In this document: positions 34,956 to 45,421 of the stretch, piece by piece
Layout: every line of letters starts with the position of its first letter
Numbering within the stretch: the first letter of the stretch is position 1
Assembly: GCA_016938875.1 (NCBI GenBank)
Contig: JAFGTV010000065.1
Location: forward strand, 1-58,091
Reading direction: 5' to 3'
Length of the DNA: 58,091 nucleotides
Source: Paracoccaceae bacterium
GTDB taxonomy: Bacteria > Pseudomonadota > Alphaproteobacteria > Rhodobacterales > Rhodobacteraceae
Translations under genes and position numbers: made by a program
The notes under the pieces: generated by a model
Told to the model about the DNA's origin: nothing
What the model saw: the letters and a program-made list of their open reading frames with translations, nothing else
Database searches by the model: none

Positions 34956-36446
34956 TCAGCCGTAGATTTCCGCCCAGCGCGCGACCAGGTCCTGTTGCAG
35001 GCGGCGGGCATGGGCGACCCAGGTGCGCCCCCCCGGCGGGCGTTCCAGGTCCTGCGGGGCGACGGCGTCCCGGCGCGCCTGGTCGGCGGAAAAGATCGCA
35101 AAGGCCAGTTCGCGCCCCGACCCGGTGGTGATATAGCCCGCCAACCCCGAGACGAAGTTCAACGTGCCGGTCTTGGCGCGCACCTGCACCGGGTGGCCGG
35201 GGACCGGGCGGCCCTGGGCATCGCGCATCGGGATCGACTTGAGCAGTGGTTTCAGCGGCCCGTCCGGCCCCACCGCGACCAGCACGCGCACCATTTCGCG
35301 CGCCGACACCCGAGAGGCCGGGCCAAGCCCCGAGTGATCGACCAGATGCGCCCTGGGCACGCCCATCCGGGTGGCCAGCCAGTCGGTCATCGCGCGCGCC
35401 GATGCGGGCAGGCCGGCCGGCGTCTGACCGCGCGCGATCGTGGCGCTGAGGCCCACGGCCTCGGCGGTCATGTTGGTGGAATACTTCAGCATCTCGCGCA
35501 GGATCTCGGCCAACGGTTCGCTTTGATGCTGGGCCAGCACGACGCCCTGCGGCGGGGCCGATGCGGGCAAGGGGGCGGGCAGCACGATACCATGGGCGCG
35601 GATCAGGGTCTGGAACACCTCGGCGCAATAAAGCGCGGGCCGGCGCACCGGCAGCCAGCGCGCCCCCTCTTTGCCCAGCGCGCCCTCGGCCACGGTCCAT
35701 TCATCGACCCCGCCCTTTGAGGAATAGGTATAGACCGGCGCGGCACGGTCCACGACCTGCATCTGTGCCACGCTGACCCGAGGGCTGAACCGGGCCGCGC
35801 GCGCATCCATCGTCACGTCATAGCCGCCCGCCGCGCGGTGCCATTCGAAATGCACCCGGTTGAAGTTCAGGTTCAGCCCCGAAATCGCCGGGTTATAGCC
35901 GACGTGATCGGGCTGGTCGGGATCGATCGCGGGCAGGTCCGGCAGCGCCCCCGCATGATAAAGGAACCGCCCTGTCACCTCATGCAGGCCGGCGGCCTTG
36001 AGCTGACCGGCCAGTTCGCCCAGCATATCGGTATCGAGCGTCGGATCGCCCCCGCCCACCAGGACCAGATCGCCCTCAAGCCGACCATTGCGCAGCGGCC
36101 CCGTCGCGATCACACGGGTGACAAAGCGATGCCCGGCCCCCAGCGTTTCCAGCGCATAGACCGCTGTCACCGCCTTGGCGACCGAGGCAGGCGGCAGACC
36201 CAGCAGGGGATTGTGCACCTCCAACGCCTGGCCGGTCCGCGCGTCGGCGACGACATAGCCCAGCTTGCCCCCCAGACCGGCGCGGGCGATCAGTTGATCG
36301 GCCTCGGCGGCGCGGAACCTGTCCTCGGGGCGTGGGGCGGGACGCAGCGAGCGTGTCAGCGGCTGCGCCAGCGCGCCGGGGGCGGCACTGGCCAGCAGGG
36401 CGCCCAGAAACCAGCGCCGCGACAGGGTCTGAAAGGGTTTCGTCAT
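34956..36446 (-). CDS. dacB: D-alanyl-D-alanine carboxypeptidase/endopeptidase (PBP4, DacB)
   Basis: A 496-residue S13-family penicillin-binding protein that trims or cleaves peptidoglycan cross-links in the periplasm. Active-site motifs are Ser88-Val-Ala-Lys91 (SxxK), STN in MLKYSTNMTAE (SxN) and KTGTLNFVSG (KTG). The N-terminus SRRWFLGALLASAAPGALA is a signal peptide with a twin-arginine-like SRRWFL. The start at 36446 is chosen because the signal peptide begins there. Confidence 0.93.
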   Translation of the reverse strand: MTKPFQTLSRRWFLGALLASAAPGALAQPLTRSLRPAPRPEDRFRAAEADQLIARAGLGGKLGYVVADARTGQALEVHNPLLGLPPASVAKAVTAVYALETLGAGHRFVTRVIATGPLRNGRLEGDLVLVGGGDPTLDTDMLGELAGQLKAAGLHEVTGRFLYHAGALPDLPAIDPDQPDHVGYNPAISGLNLNFNRVHFEWHRAAGGYDVTMDARAARFSPRVSVAQMQVVDRAAPVYTYSSKGGVDEWTVAEGALGKEGARWLPVRRPALYCAEVFQTLIRAHGIVLPAPLPASAPPQGVVLAQHQSEPLAEILREMLKYSTNMTAEAVGLSATIARGQTPAGLPASARAMTDWLATRMGVPRAHLVDHSGLGPASRVSAREMVRVLVAVGPDGPLKPLLKSIPMRDAQGRPVPGHPVQVRAKTGTLNFVSGLAGYITTGSGRELAFAIFSADQARRDAVAPQDLERPPGGRTWVAHARRLQQDLVARWAEIYG

Positions 36447-36501
36447 AGCCCGAAGTGAAGCAAATCGCCCCGCCCCCGGCAAGGGCGGAAAACCCCCGCC
36501 G

Positions 36502-37122
36502 CTATCCGTCCCGGTGCCAATCACCCCGCGCCCGGATTTCAGAGGACGAGATGTCGATCATCGGCACGTTGACAAAGCACCACGCCGGGGCTCGCCGCGA
36601 CGCCAGGCATGGCGAATATCGCCCGCGCAACTGATAGGGCGCATAGGCGACCGCCGCCTTGGACCGGCGCGCCGCCACCCCCTGGCCGGGCCGGGCAAGC
36701 ACGCCCACCGGAACGGTGCCCAGGATCGACCGCCAACGGTCCCAGCGATGGAACGTCGCCAGGTTATCCGCCCCCATCAGCCATAGGAACGACACGCCGG
36801 GATAAAGCGCGCCCAGCCTTGCCAGCGTTTCGGCGGTGTAGTGGGTGCCGATCCGGGCCTCTATATCGGTGACAATGACGCGGGGATGATCCATCACCGC
36901 CCTGGCCGCGGCGATCCGGCGGGCCATCGGCGCGGGGCCTTCGGGCTTGAGCGGATTTCCGGGGCTGACCAGCCACCACACCCGGTCCAGGCGAAACCGC
37001 TTCAGCGCCTGTCGGGTGATATGGGCATGCCCCTCGTGGGCGGGATCGAACGATCCGCCCAACAGGCCGATCCGCATACCGGCGGTCGCTTTGGGAAATC
37101 CGGTCCGCACACCTGCCCCCAC
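36502..37122 (-). CDS. nadD: Nicotinate-nucleotide adenylyltransferase NadD
   Basis: Adenylates nicotinate mononucleotide in NAD synthesis. [18 protein letters not shown] carries the nucleotidyltransferase (T/H)xGH motif, followed by [12 protein letters not shown] and [16 protein letters not shown], and ISSSEIRAR near the end. The 206-residue version from 37122 includes a short TGFPKATAG extension like those common in Rhodobacteraceae; starting at the Met at 37077 would give 191 residues. It precedes dacB by 55 bases. Confidence 0.92.
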   Translation of the reverse strand: MGAGVRTGFPKATAGMRIGLLGGSFDPAHEGHAHITRQALKRFRLDRVWWLVSPGNPLKPEGPAPMARRIAAARAVMDHPRVIVTDIEARIGTHYTAETLARLGALYPGVSFLWLMGADNLATFHRWDRWRSILGTVPVGVLARPGQGVAARRSKAAVAYAPYQLRGRYSPCLASRRAPAWCFVNVPMIDISSSEIRARGDWHRDG

Positions 37123-37238
37123 CCGTTGACGCGTGTTGTGAAATCAGGCGGCACCCTAACCCGGTCCACATTGCCCTTGTCCAGCGGAATCGCTATGTGC
37201 TGGGGCAACTCTCATACCTAACCCACAGGCGGTTCCCG

Positions 37239-38906
37239 ATGGCTTCGTATCAATATGTCTACCACATGGATGGCGTGTCCAAGACCTATCCGGGTGGCAA
37301 GAAATGTTTTGAAAACATTAAGTTGAACTTTCTGCCGGGGGTCAAGATCGGCGTCGTGGGCGTCAATGGCGCGGGTAAATCCACCCTGCTGCGCATCATG
37401 GCCGGCTGGGACAAGGACTTTTCCGGCGAGGCCTGGGCGGCCAAGGGCGCGCGCGTCGGCTATCTGCCGCAGGAACCGCAGTTGGACGAAACCCTGTCGA
37501 TGCGCGAAAACGTGATGTTGGGCGTGGCTGGGAAAAAGGCCAAGATCGACCGCTTCAACGAGATCGCGATGGAGGTGGCAGAAAATTATTCCGACGAGTT
37601 GATGGAGGAGATGACCACCCTTCAGGATCAGATCGACGCGGAAAACCTGTGGGATCTCGACAGCCAGATCGACGTCGCGATGGAGGCCCTGCGCTGCCCC
37701 CCTGACGATGCCCCCGTCGACACCCTTTCGGGGGGCGAGCGGCGCCGGGTCGCGCTGTGCAAGCTGCTGCTTGAGGCGCCCGAGATGCTGCTGTTGGACG
37801 AGCCGACCAACCACCTGGACGCCGAGACCATCGCCTGGCTGCAAAAGCACCTGATCGAGTATAACGGCACCATCCTGATCGTCACCCACGACCGCTATTT
37901 CCTGGATGACATCACCGGCTGGATCCTGGAATTGGACCGCGGGCGCGGCATTCCCTATGAGGGCAACTATTCCGCCTGGCTGGAGCAAAAGGCCAAGCGC
38001 CTGTCGCAAGAGGCGCGCGAGGACAAGGCCAAGCAAAAGACCCTGGAGCGCGAATTGGAATGGATCCGCGCGGGTCAGAAGGCCCGCCAGGCGAAATCCA
38101 AGGCCCGGATCCAGGCCTATGAGGAACTGGCCGGCCAGTCCGAGCGCGAGAAACTCTCGCGCGCGCAGATCATCATCCCCAACGGCCCGCGCCTGGGCGG
38201 CAAGGTGATCGAGGTCACGAACCTGAAAAAGGGCTATGGCGACCGGCTGTTGATCGAGGATCTGTCCTTTGCCCTGCCGCCGGGCGGCATCGTCGGCGTG
38301 ATCGGCCCCAACGGCGCGGGCAAATCCACCCTGTTTCGCATGCTGACGGGCCAGGAACAGCCCGACGCCGGCACGATCGAATTCGGCGACACCGTGAAAC
38401 TGTCCTATGTCGATCAGTCCCGCGACGCGCTGGATGCCAGCAAGACCGTGTGGGAAGAGATTTCCGACGGGCTGGACATCGTGACCCTTGGCGATGCCGA
38501 GGTGAACAGCCGCGCCTATGTGTCGTCCTTCAACTTCAAGAGCGGCGATCAGCAGAAAAAGGTGGGCCTTCTGTCGGGGGGCGAGCGGAACCGCGTCCAC
38601 ATGGCCAAGTTGTTGAAATCCGGCGGTAACGTGCTGCTGCTCGACGAACCGACGAACGATCTGGATGTCGAGACGCTGCAAGCGCTGGAAACCGCGCTGG
38701 AGGATTTCGCAGGCTGCGCCGTGATCATCAGCCACGACCGCTTCTTCCTCGACCGCCTCTGCACCCATATCCTGGCCTTCGAGGGCGAGGCCCACGCGGA
38801 ATGGTTCGAGGGCAACTTCGAGGCCTACGAGGAAGACAAGATCCGCCGCCTCGGCCCGGATTCGGTGGAGCCGAAGCGGGTGAAGTACAAGAAGTTCGCG
38901 CGGTAA
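37239..38906 (+). CDS. ettA: ABC-F protein EttA (energy-dependent translational throttle)
   Basis: A soluble ABC-F ATPase of 555 residues with two nucleotide-binding domains, GVNGAGKST near residue 43 and GPNGAGKST near 360, each with its LSGGER signature, and the long inter-domain linker of basic helices (about 240-310). EttA binds the ribosomal E site and gates translation initiation by ATP/ADP ratio. The ATG at 37239 gives the family start MASYQYVYHMDGVSKTYPGG. A hairpin follows the stop. Confidence 0.95.
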   Translation: MASYQYVYHMDGVSKTYPGGKKCFENIKLNFLPGVKIGVVGVNGAGKSTLLRIMAGWDKDFSGEAWAAKGARVGYLPQEPQLDETLSMRENVMLGVAGKKAKIDRFNEIAMEVAENYSDELMEEMTTLQDQIDAENLWDLDSQIDVAMEALRCPPDDAPVDTLSGGERRRVALCKLLLEAPEMLLLDEPTNHLDAETIAWLQKHLIEYNGTILIVTHDRYFLDDITGWILELDRGRGIPYEGNYSAWLEQKAKRLSQEAREDKAKQKTLERELEWIRAGQKARQAKSKARIQAYEELAGQSEREKLSRAQIIIPNGPRLGGKVIEVTNLKKGYGDRLLIEDLSFALPPGGIVGVIGPNGAGKSTLFRMLTGQEQPDAGTIEFGDTVKLSYVDQSRDALDASKTVWEEISDGLDIVTLGDAEVNSRAYVSSFNFKSGDQQKKVGLLSGGERNRVHMAKLLKSGGNVLLLDEPTNDLDVETLQALETALEDFAGCAVIISHDRFFLDRLCTHILAFEGEAHAEWFEGNFEAYEEDKIRRLGPDSVEPKRVKYKKFAR

Positions 38907-38912
38907 AGACTG

Positions 38913-38934
38913 GCCCCGGCTTTGGCGCCGGGGC
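38913..38934 (+). terminator. Hairpin terminator of ettA
   Basis: 8-pair stem GCCCCGGC / GCCGGGGC with a 6-base loop, 7 bases after the ettA stop. There is no clear T-run. The next 250 bases to 39184 hold no gene that I can support. Confidence 0.6.
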
Positions 38935-39184
38935 TACTCATCGCGGGACCGCAGGATGGGCGCCACCCCACCGCCCACCAACACGCCCCCGCACACCGGC
39001 TTGCCGCGTGTCCCCTGCGATCACCTTGGCCACCCTGGGCTGTGCACAGACCGTTGGAATGCCCCCGGATTGGCCTCGCCTTGGCGCGCCGTTCAGGCCG
39101 TGCGATGGATGTTTCATGGCGATCCCAAGGGACTCGCATGCGGCTCTGTGCGGTCCGATCCGCCCCGGCAAAAGGCGATTTTTC

Positions 39185-39213
39185 TTGCACCGAATCGGCA
39201 AAACCCGCATCTA
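39185..39213 (+). promoter_or_regulatory. Probable promoter of csp2
   Basis: TTGCAC-N17-CATCTA, 26 bases before the shared leader element. It parallels the csp1 promoter at 23774-23802 in spacing. Confidence 0.45.
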
Positions 39214-39239
39214 GATCCCTGCGACGTTACTCTATCGAC

Positions 39240-39316
39240 CACTGTCTCCCTAATACGGCGTTCAGTTCCTCGATCGACCACTGACTGCGCCGGGCCGTTG
39301 CACTAAAGCGAACGGC
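39240..39316 (+). ncRNA. Structured 5' leader of csp2
   Basis: 39240-39285 matches the csp1 leader element almost base for base (CACTGTCTCCCTA, ACGGC, TTCAGTT, TCGATC, ACTGAC). TCAGT and ACTGA pair around a loop holding TCGATC. A second hairpin GCCGTT (39294-39299) with AACGGC (39311-39316) occupies the same position as the csp1 hairpin but with a different sequence, so pairing is kept by compensating changes. The first element ends 53 bases before the ATG, as in csp1. Confidence 0.65.
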
Positions 39317-39338
39317 ATACATTGTAGGAGACAATCGG

Positions 39339-39545
39339 ATGGCCACTGGCACCGTGAAATGGTTCAACGACACCAAAGGTTATGGCTTCATCGCGCCCGA
39401 TGGCAGCAGCAAGGACGTGTTCGTGCACATCACCGCACTTGAGCGCGCCGGTCTGCGGACCCTGGCCGACAACCAGAAAGTGACCTTCGACATCGAGGCC
39501 GGCCGTGACGGCCGCGAGAGCGCGACCAACATCGCCCTGGCCTGA
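39339..39545 (+). CDS. Cold-shock protein, CspA family (csp2)
   Basis: A 68-residue cold-shock domain protein, near-identical in layout to csp1: [31 protein letters not shown] and the [16 protein letters not shown] tail. Its ribosome site is GTAGGAGAC 7 bases before the ATG. It is followed by a strong terminator. The two genes look like a duplicated pair that kept the same leader design. Confidence 0.95.
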   Translation: MATGTVKWFNDTKGYGFIAPDGSSKDVFVHITALERAGLRTLADNQKVTFDIEAGRDGRESATNIALA

Positions 39546-39570
39546 TCGTCAAGTCGCTGAGTTGACTGGA

Positions 39571-39596
39571 AAGGGCGCCCTTCGGGGCGCCCTTTT
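39571..39596 (+). terminator. Rho-independent terminator of csp2
   Basis: Perfect 8-pair stem GGGCGCCC / GGGCGCCC-type palindrome around a TTCG tetraloop, flanked by AA and ending in TTTT. Confidence 0.9.
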
Positions 39597-39681
39597 CGCA
39601 TTCCGGCCCCTTGCGGCGGGGCCATCCCGGGACCGCCCCGCCCGGCGACTGCCGGGCGCGGGCACAACCACGGTGGCGTGT

Positions 39682-40101
39682 TCATTCCACCTGGATCGAG
39701 GCGATGTACTCGATCAGCGCCAGGATGCGCCCCCGGACGAACCCGCCCATCTCGGCTTCGCTATGCTCCATCCCCAGAACGCGGTTCGCATCATAGCTAT
39801 AGCGCTGTCCCCAGGCCGGCATTTCGCGCGTGCCATGGGCGCCGACCGTCGCGCCCCCCTCGATCACCCGATAGATATAGCTGACCGGGAACACCCCACC
39901 GTTCGCAGCCTGAAGCCCGGTCAGATCCGGAAGCGGGGTGTTCAGATACCCCGCCAGCACACCGTCGCCCGTGCCCGAGAGACCGTGGCATTGCGCACAA
40001 CTGTTGACGAACTCGGCCTCGCCCAGCGTCATTTGCTGGGCCTGCGCGACAGGCGGCAACAGCAGTGCCACCACGACCAGAGCGGATTTGAAACGTGTCA
40101 T
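39682..40101 (-). CDS. Small exported cytochrome c
   Basis: A 139-residue c-type cytochrome with a Sec signal peptide (residues 1-21, SALVVVALLLPPVAQAQ). Heme attachment is Cys35-Ala-Gln-Cys38-His39 (SCAQCHGLSGTGDG), and the likely Met ligand is in REMPAWGQRY. It is similar to single-domain class I cytochromes that act as periplasmic electron carriers. The partner is unknown. A possible FNR-type site lies upstream at 40164-40177. Confidence 0.88.
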   Translation of the reverse strand: MTRFKSALVVVALLLPPVAQAQQMTLGEAEFVNSCAQCHGLSGTGDGVLAGYLNTPLPDLTGLQAANGGVFPVSYIYRVIEGGATVGAHGTREMPAWGQRYSYDANRVLGMEHSEAEMGGFVRGRILALIEYIASIQVE

Positions 40102-40163
40102 GACAGTCCTCCCCGATTGTCCTTTACGCTAGGTAAAGTTTGCCACGGTAACGGAGGGAGTCA

Positions 40164-40177
40164 TTGAGCGATATCAT
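40164..40177. promoter_or_regulatory. Possible FnrL site upstream of the cytochrome c gene
   Basis: TTGAG-N4-ATCAT matches 8 of 10 bases of TTGAT-N4-ATCAA. It lies 63 bases upstream of the cytochrome start, a position for anaerobic activation. Only one such site was noticed, so chance is a real possibility. Confidence 0.3.
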
Positions 40178-40235
40178 TGCGGCCCGTGACTTCGCGCCTT
40201 CTGGTGGCGCGGACGGTCGCATGATTTGGGAATTT

Positions 40236-40311
<76 letters not shown>

Positions 40312-40346
40312 GATGGAGGGTGATTTGGCGTATGGCGCCGGGGTTG

Positions 40347-40793
40347 TCAAGCGGTCAAAACCGCGTTTTGCCGCACGAAGGCCTCGATATCCGCCGCGGG
40401 GCGCGCACCGGTCAGCCGCGCCACCTCGCGCCCGTTCTGGAACAGGATCAATAGCGGAATACCGCGGATATTATAGCGCACCGTCGCATCGGGATTGGAC
40501 TGGGTGTCGACCTTTGCCAGACGCGCATGGGGGGCCAGCGCCTGGGCAGCCTGGGCGAATTGCGGCGCCATCATCCGGCACGGCCCACACCACGCGGCCC
40601 AGAAATCCACTAACAGCGGCAGGCCGTCGGACTTGGCGCTTTTCTCCATGGTGCGAAAATCGATGTCACGCACCTTGCCATCGGTCAACTTGGCGCCGCA
40701 GGTGCCGCATTTCGGGCCTGACCCCAGCTTGTCGCCGGGCACCTTGTTGGCCGTGCCGCACTCGTGGCAGATCAGTTTCACACTCGCAGCCAT
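40347..40793 (-). CDS. trxC: Thioredoxin 2 (TrxC) with zinc-ribbon N-terminus
   Basis: A 148-residue cytosolic disulfide reductase. Residues 9-32 hold the two CxxC pairs of the TrxC zinc site (Cys9/Cys12, Cys29/Cys32), and the active site WCGPC is at residues 68-72 (Cys69, Cys72). The conserved cis-proline is in RGIPLLILF. TrxC proteins respond to oxidative stress. The start is ATG 40793; in-frame upstream codons lack conservation. Confidence 0.94.
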   Translation of the reverse strand: MAASVKLICHECGTANKVPGDKLGSGPKCGTCGAKLTDGKVRDIDFRTMEKSAKSDGLPLLVDFWAAWCGPCRMMAPQFAQAAQALAPHARLAKVDTQSNPDATVRYNIRGIPLLILFQNGREVARLTGARPAADIEAFVRQNAVLTA

Positions 40794-40965
40794 GCCCGGC
40801 CCTCCTTTGCGATTCATATTCGTTATGTTGAATATAAAGGCCTGCGATGCCCCAAGTGCAAGGGCAATCTTGACGCAGCGCCTTGGCACACCGGACGGAC
40901 CCGCAGCCTGCCCCCCGGGCTACCACGTCCGCGCTTGGCCCGGGATTTCTGGTGCCCCGCAATAC

Positions 40966-40998
40966 AAAACGCCCCGCGGATCACCACGGGGCGTTTTT
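40966..40998 (-). terminator. Terminator of gcvP
   Basis: Stem AAAACGCCCCG / CGGGGCGTTTT around a short loop, with a T-run on either strand. It lies 19 bases after the gcvP stop and could also terminate from the other side. Confidence 0.8.
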
Positions 40999-41016
40999 CA
41001 GGACCGTGCAGGGGGT

Positions 41017-43866
41017 CTATTCCGCCGCGTCGGCATAGGCCTCGACCGGCGGACAGGTGCACACCAGGTTGCGGTCGCCATAGGCGTTGTCGACCCGACC
41101 AACGGGCGGCCAGTACTTGTCGGCCCGGAACGCCCCGGGGGGGAAACATCCCTGTTCGCGCGGATAGGGACGGTCCCATTCGGCGACCAGATCCTCGACC
41201 GTGTGCGGCGCGTTCTTAAGCGGGTTGTTCAGCGCGTCCATCCGCCCCTCTTCCACGGCGCGGATCTCTTCGCGGATCGCCAGCATCGCCGTGATGAACC
41301 GATCAAGCTCGGCCTTGGTCTCGCTCTCGGTCGGTTCGATCATCAGGGTGCCCGCGACCGGCCAGCTCATCGTCGGCGCGTGAAAGCCGCAATCGACCAG
41401 TCGCTTGGCGATGTCGTCCACGGTGATCCCGGCGCTATCGGCAAAGGGGCGGGTGTCGATGATGCACTCATGCGCGACACGGCCACGCTTGCCCTTGAAG
41501 AGCACGCCATAGGCCCCCTCCAGCCGCGCGGCGATGTAGTTGGCGTTCAGGATCGCCGCCTTGGTCGCCTGGGTCAGACCCGCGCCCCCCATCAGCAGGC
41601 AATAGGCCCAGCTGATCGGCAGGATCGAGGCCGACCCATGCGCCGCGCCACTGACAGCACCGCCCTGCCCCGTCATCGGATCGGCGGGCAGATAGGGCGC
41701 CAGATGCGCCTTGACCCCGATCGGCCCCATGCCGGGACCGCCGCCGCCATGGGGGATGCAGAACGTCTTGTGCAGGTTGAGGTGGCTGACATCGGACCCG
41801 ATCTCGCCGGGTTTGGCCAGGCCGACCAGCGCGTTCAGGTTGGCCCCGTCCAGGTAGACCTGCCCGCCATATTGATGGGTGATCTCGCAGACCTCGCGCA
41901 CGGTTTCCTCGAACACGCCGTGGGTCGAGGGATAGGTGATCATGCACGCGGCCAGGTTGTCGCCCGCCGCCGCGGCCTTGGCACGGAAATCGTCCAGGTC
42001 GATATCGCCGTTGGCGGCCGATTTCACCGCCACCACCTTCAGCCCGGCCATATGCGCCGAGGCGGGGTTCGTGCCATGGGCCGAGGTCGGGATCAGGCAG
42101 ATGGTGCGGTGCATCTGCCCCTGCGCCCGGTGATAGGCCGCGATGGTCAGCAGGCCCGCATATTCCCCCTGCGCACCGGAATTGGGCTGCATCGACATCG
42201 CGTCATAGCCGGTGATCTGGCACAGCTTGTCCGACAGGTCGGTCAGCATCTCGGTATAGCCGCGCACCTGTTCGGCGGGGGCCAGCGGGTGGATATTGGC
42301 AAACTCGGGCCAGGTGATCGGCATCATCTCGACCGCGGCATTCAGCTTCATCGTGCAGCTGCCCAGCGGGATCATCGCCCGGTCCAACGCAAGATCCCGG
42401 TCGGCCAGACGACGCATATAGCGCATCATTTCCGTCTCGGCGCGGTTCATGTGGAACACCGGGTGGGTCAGATAGTCGTCCTGACGTTCCAGCCCCTCGG
42501 GGATGCGGTATTGCCCATCGCCGCCGACATCCTTGCGCACGATGCCAAAGGCCCGCCACAGCGCCTCGATGGTCGCGGGGCGGGTAGTCTCATCCAGCGC
42601 GATGCCCAGTTTGGTCGTGCCGATCTTGCGCAGGTTGATGCGTTCGGACAGCGCGGCGTTGTAGATCACGCCCTGCATCGGGCCGACATCGACGGTAAAG
42701 GTGTCAAAGAATTCAGCCGGTTCCACCTTGAACCCGGCCTCTTCCAGGCCGCGCGCGGTGCGCACCGCCTTTCGGTGGATGCGCTGGGCGATCGCCTTTA
42801 GGCCCTTGGGCCCGTGGAACACCGCATAGAACCCCGCCATCACCGCCAAGAGCGCCTGCGCGGTGCAGACGTTCGAGGTGGCCTTTTCGCGGCGGATATG
42901 CTGCTCGCGGGTTTGCAGCGACAGCCGGTAGGCCTTGTTGCCGTGGGCGTCGATCGACACCCCCACGATACGCCCCGGCATCGCCCGCTTATAGGCGTCG
43001 CGGCAGGCCATGAAGGCCGCATGCGGCCCGCCAAAGCCCATCGGCACCCCGAACCGCTGGGTCGAGCCCACGGCGATATCGGCCCCCATCGCACCGGGTT
43101 CCTTGAGCACGACCAGGGCCATCGGATCGGCCACCACGATGCCCAGCGCCCCCGCCCCGTGCAGCGCCGCGATGGGCGCGGTGAAATCATGGATATGCCC
43201 GTAAGTGCCGGGATACTGAAAGATGCCGGCAAAGACCGCCGCGGGGTCCAGATCGGAGAACGGATCGCCCACGATCACCTGGATCCCCAACGGCTCTGCC
43301 CGGGTGCGGATCACCGCGATGTTCTGCGGGTGGCAGTTTTCGTCGACAAAGACGGCGCTTGCCTTGGACTTGGCCACGCGCTGGGCCATGGTCATCGCCT
43401 CGGCACAGGCGGTGGGTTCATCCAGGAGCGAGGCATTGGCCACCTCCAGCCCGGTCAGGTCGCTGACCATGGTCTGGAAATTCAACAGCGCCTCTAGCCG
43501 GCCCTGGCTGATTTCCGGCTGATAGGGTGTATAGGCGGTATACCAGGCGGGGTTTTCCAGGATGTTGCGCTGAATCGCAGGCGGCGTGACCGTGCCATAA
43601 AAGCCCTGCCCGATCAGCGAGTTGTAGACCTTGTTGCGCTTGGCGACCTGGCGCATGTGCCAGATCAGCTCGCGTTCGGACTTCGGCTTGCCGAACTCCA
43701 GCGGTTCGGCCTGGCGGATGCTGGGCGGAACCGTCTCGTCGATCAGCTCTTCGAGGGTTGTCAGTCCCAACGCCCCCAGCATCTCGACCATTTCCTCGGG
43801 CGAGGGGCCGATATGGCGACGGTTCGCGAAATCATAGGGCAGGTAGTTGCTGGGGGTATAGGGCAT
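41017..43866 (-). CDS. gcvP: Glycine dehydrogenase (decarboxylating), P-protein GcvP
   Basis: The PLP-dependent P-protein of the glycine cleavage system, 949 residues, in the single-chain form. The PLP lysine is in [19 protein letters not shown] (about residue 700). The N-terminal [19 protein letters not shown] and the [10 protein letters not shown]-type block ([15 protein letters not shown]) are typical. It decarboxylates glycine and loads the aminomethyl group on GcvH. It is the last gene of gcvTHP under the glycine riboswitch. Confidence 0.97.
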   Translation of the reverse strand: MPYTPSNYLPYDFANRRHIGPSPEEMVEMLGALGLTTLEELIDETVPPSIRQAEPLEFGKPKSERELIWHMRQVAKRNKVYNSLIGQGFYGTVTPPAIQRNILENPAWYTAYTPYQPEISQGRLEALLNFQTMVSDLTGLEVANASLLDEPTACAEAMTMAQRVAKSKASAVFVDENCHPQNIAVIRTRAEPLGIQVIVGDPFSDLDPAAVFAGIFQYPGTYGHIHDFTAPIAALHGAGALGIVVADPMALVVLKEPGAMGADIAVGSTQRFGVPMGFGGPHAAFMACRDAYKRAMPGRIVGVSIDAHGNKAYRLSLQTREQHIRREKATSNVCTAQALLAVMAGFYAVFHGPKGLKAIAQRIHRKAVRTARGLEEAGFKVEPAEFFDTFTVDVGPMQGVIYNAALSERINLRKIGTTKLGIALDETTRPATIEALWRAFGIVRKDVGGDGQYRIPEGLERQDDYLTHPVFHMNRAETEMMRYMRRLADRDLALDRAMIPLGSCTMKLNAAVEMMPITWPEFANIHPLAPAEQVRGYTEMLTDLSDKLCQITGYDAMSMQPNSGAQGEYAGLLTIAAYHRAQGQMHRTICLIPTSAHGTNPASAHMAGLKVVAVKSAANGDIDLDDFRAKAAAAGDNLAACMITYPSTHGVFEETVREVCEITHQYGGQVYLDGANLNALVGLAKPGEIGSDVSHLNLHKTFCIPHGGGGPGMGPIGVKAHLAPYLPADPMTGQGGAVSGAAHGSASILPISWAYCLLMGGAGLTQATKAAILNANYIAARLEGAYGVLFKGKRGRVAHECIIDTRPFADSAGITVDDIAKRLVDCGFHAPTMSWPVAGTLMIEPTESETKAELDRFITAMLAIREEIRAVEEGRMDALNNPLKNAPHTVEDLVAEWDRPYPREQGCFPPGAFRADKYWPPVGRVDNAYGDRNLVCTCPPVEAYADAAE

Positions 43867-43880
43867 GGCTGTGTCCGGTC

Positions 43881-44240
43881 CTATCCGATGAAGGCCTTGT
43901 AGGCGGCCTCGTCCATCATGTCGTCAAGCGCGCTCAGATCCTCGACCTTCATCTTGAAGAACCAGGCCTCGCCCAGCGGATCGTCATTGACCATGCTCGG
44001 CGTGTCGGTCAGCGCCGAGTTGACCTCGACAATCTCGCCATCCAGCGGGGCCAGGATGTCCGAGGCGGCCTTGACGCTTTCGATCACCACGACCTCGTCA
44101 TCCTTGGACACCACCGTGCCCTCGTCGGGCAGGTCGACAAAGACCACATCGCCCAGCTGTTCGGCGGCATGCCCGGTGATGCCGACCACGACAAGGTCAT
44201 CCTCGACGCGCAGCCATTCGTGCTCTTCGGTGAATTTCAT
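43881..44240 (-). CDS. gcvH: Glycine cleavage system H protein GcvH
   Basis: A 119-residue lipoyl carrier that shuttles the aminomethyl intermediate between P- and T-proteins. The lipoylated lysine is in [12 protein letters not shown] (about residue 60), flanked by GEIVEVN. The start ATG at 44240 gives the family N-terminus [10 protein letters not shown]; a Met five codons upstream lacks support. It lies between gcvT and gcvP in the operon. Confidence 0.95.
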   Translation of the reverse strand: MKFTEEHEWLRVEDDLVVVGITGHAAEQLGDVVFVDLPDEGTVVSKDDEVVVIESVKAASDILAPLDGEIVEVNSALTDTPSMVNDDPLGEAWFFKMKVEDLSALDDMMDEAAYKAFIG

Positions 44241-44251
44241 CTCTCGTTTCC

Positions 44252-45382
44252 TCAACGCTTGTAAGTGGAAGGTCTGAACGGCAGAGCCGCGACATCGACG
44301 GGCAGGCGCTTACCCCGCACCTCGCCCCACAGTTTGGTGCCCTCGGCGGCCAGATCAACAGGCACATAGCCCATGGAAATCGGCACACCGACACTGGGCC
44401 CGAAAGCGCCCGAAGTTACGGCACCAATCGGCGCGCCGCCCTCTTGCGCGGCAAAAAGCCGGGTGCCCTCGCGCATCGGCGCACGGGTCTGGGGCAACAG
44501 ACCCACCCGCAGCCGCGCAGGCCCCGCGTCCAGTTCCCGCAAGATCCGGTCGGCCCCCGGGAACCCGCCCGCGCGCGCCCCATCGGTGCGCCGCGCCTTT
44601 TGGATCGCCCAGCTCAGCGCCGCCTCGACAGGGGTGGTGGTGGTGTCGATGTCATTGCCATAAAGACAAAGGCCCGCCTCCAGCCGCAGACTGTCGCGCG
44701 CTCCCAGCCCGATGGGCTGCACCGCGGCCTCGGCCAGCAGGGCGCGGGCGAAATCCAGCGCCCGGTCGCCGGGCACCGACACCTCGAACCCGTCCTCGCC
44801 GGTATAGCCCGAGCGCGATATCCAAAGCGCGCCAAAGGGGCCGTCCAGCGTTACCACATCCATGAACCGCATCGCGGCCACGCCGGGGGCGATCGCCTCC
44901 AGCACCGTCTCGGCCGCGGGCCCTTGCAGGGCCAAGAGCGCGCGGTCGGCAACCTCTGTGACCTCGCAGCTATCGGACAGGCTTGCGCGCAGATGGGCGA
45001 TATCGGCAGCCTTGCATGCGGCATTGACCACCAGGAACAGATGATCGCCCCGGTTGGCCACCATCAGGTCGTCCAGAATGCCGCCCGCCGTGTCGGTGAA
45101 CATGGCATAGCGCTGGCGGCCCTGTTTCAGACCCAGCACATCGACGGGCACCATCCGTTCCACCCCGCGGGCCGCATCGGCCAGATCGCCCGACAGCGGG
45201 CGCACGATGACCTGCCCCATGTGGCTGACATCGAACAGCCCCGCCGCGGCACGGCAATGCAGATGTTCCTTCATCACGCCCAGGGCGTATTGCACGGGCA
45301 TCTCATAGCCCGCAAAGGGCACCATCCGGGCGCCCATCTCGACATGTAAATCGTAAAGCGCGGTGCGTTTCAGCTCCGACAT
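44252..45382 (-). CDS. gcvT: Aminomethyltransferase, T-protein GcvT
   Basis: The T-protein (376 residues) transfers the one-carbon unit from GcvH to tetrahydrofolate and releases ammonia. Landmarks are [24 protein letters not shown] near the start, the [10 protein letters not shown] block, and [12 protein letters not shown] for folate binding. The ATG at 45382 follows a GGAGGATGG ribosome site. It is the first gene after the riboswitch. The long open frame upstream is shadow of the riboswitch and the opposite gene. Confidence 0.95.
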   Translation of the reverse strand: MSELKRTALYDLHVEMGARMVPFAGYEMPVQYALGVMKEHLHCRAAAGLFDVSHMGQVIVRPLSGDLADAARGVERMVPVDVLGLKQGRQRYAMFTDTAGGILDDLMVANRGDHLFLVVNAACKAADIAHLRASLSDSCEVTEVADRALLALQGPAAETVLEAIAPGVAAMRFMDVVTLDGPFGALWISRSGYTGEDGFEVSVPGDRALDFARALLAEAAVQPIGLGARDSLRLEAGLCLYGNDIDTTTTPVEAALSWAIQKARRTDGARAGGFPGADRILRELDAGPARLRVGLLPQTRAPMREGTRLFAAQEGGAPIGAVTSGAFGPSVGVPISMGYVPVDLAAEGTKLWGEVRGKRLPVDVAALPFRPSTYKR

Positions 45383-45421
45383 TCGGCCCCATCCTCCTGC
45401 CGGATGCACGTGCGCACCCCT

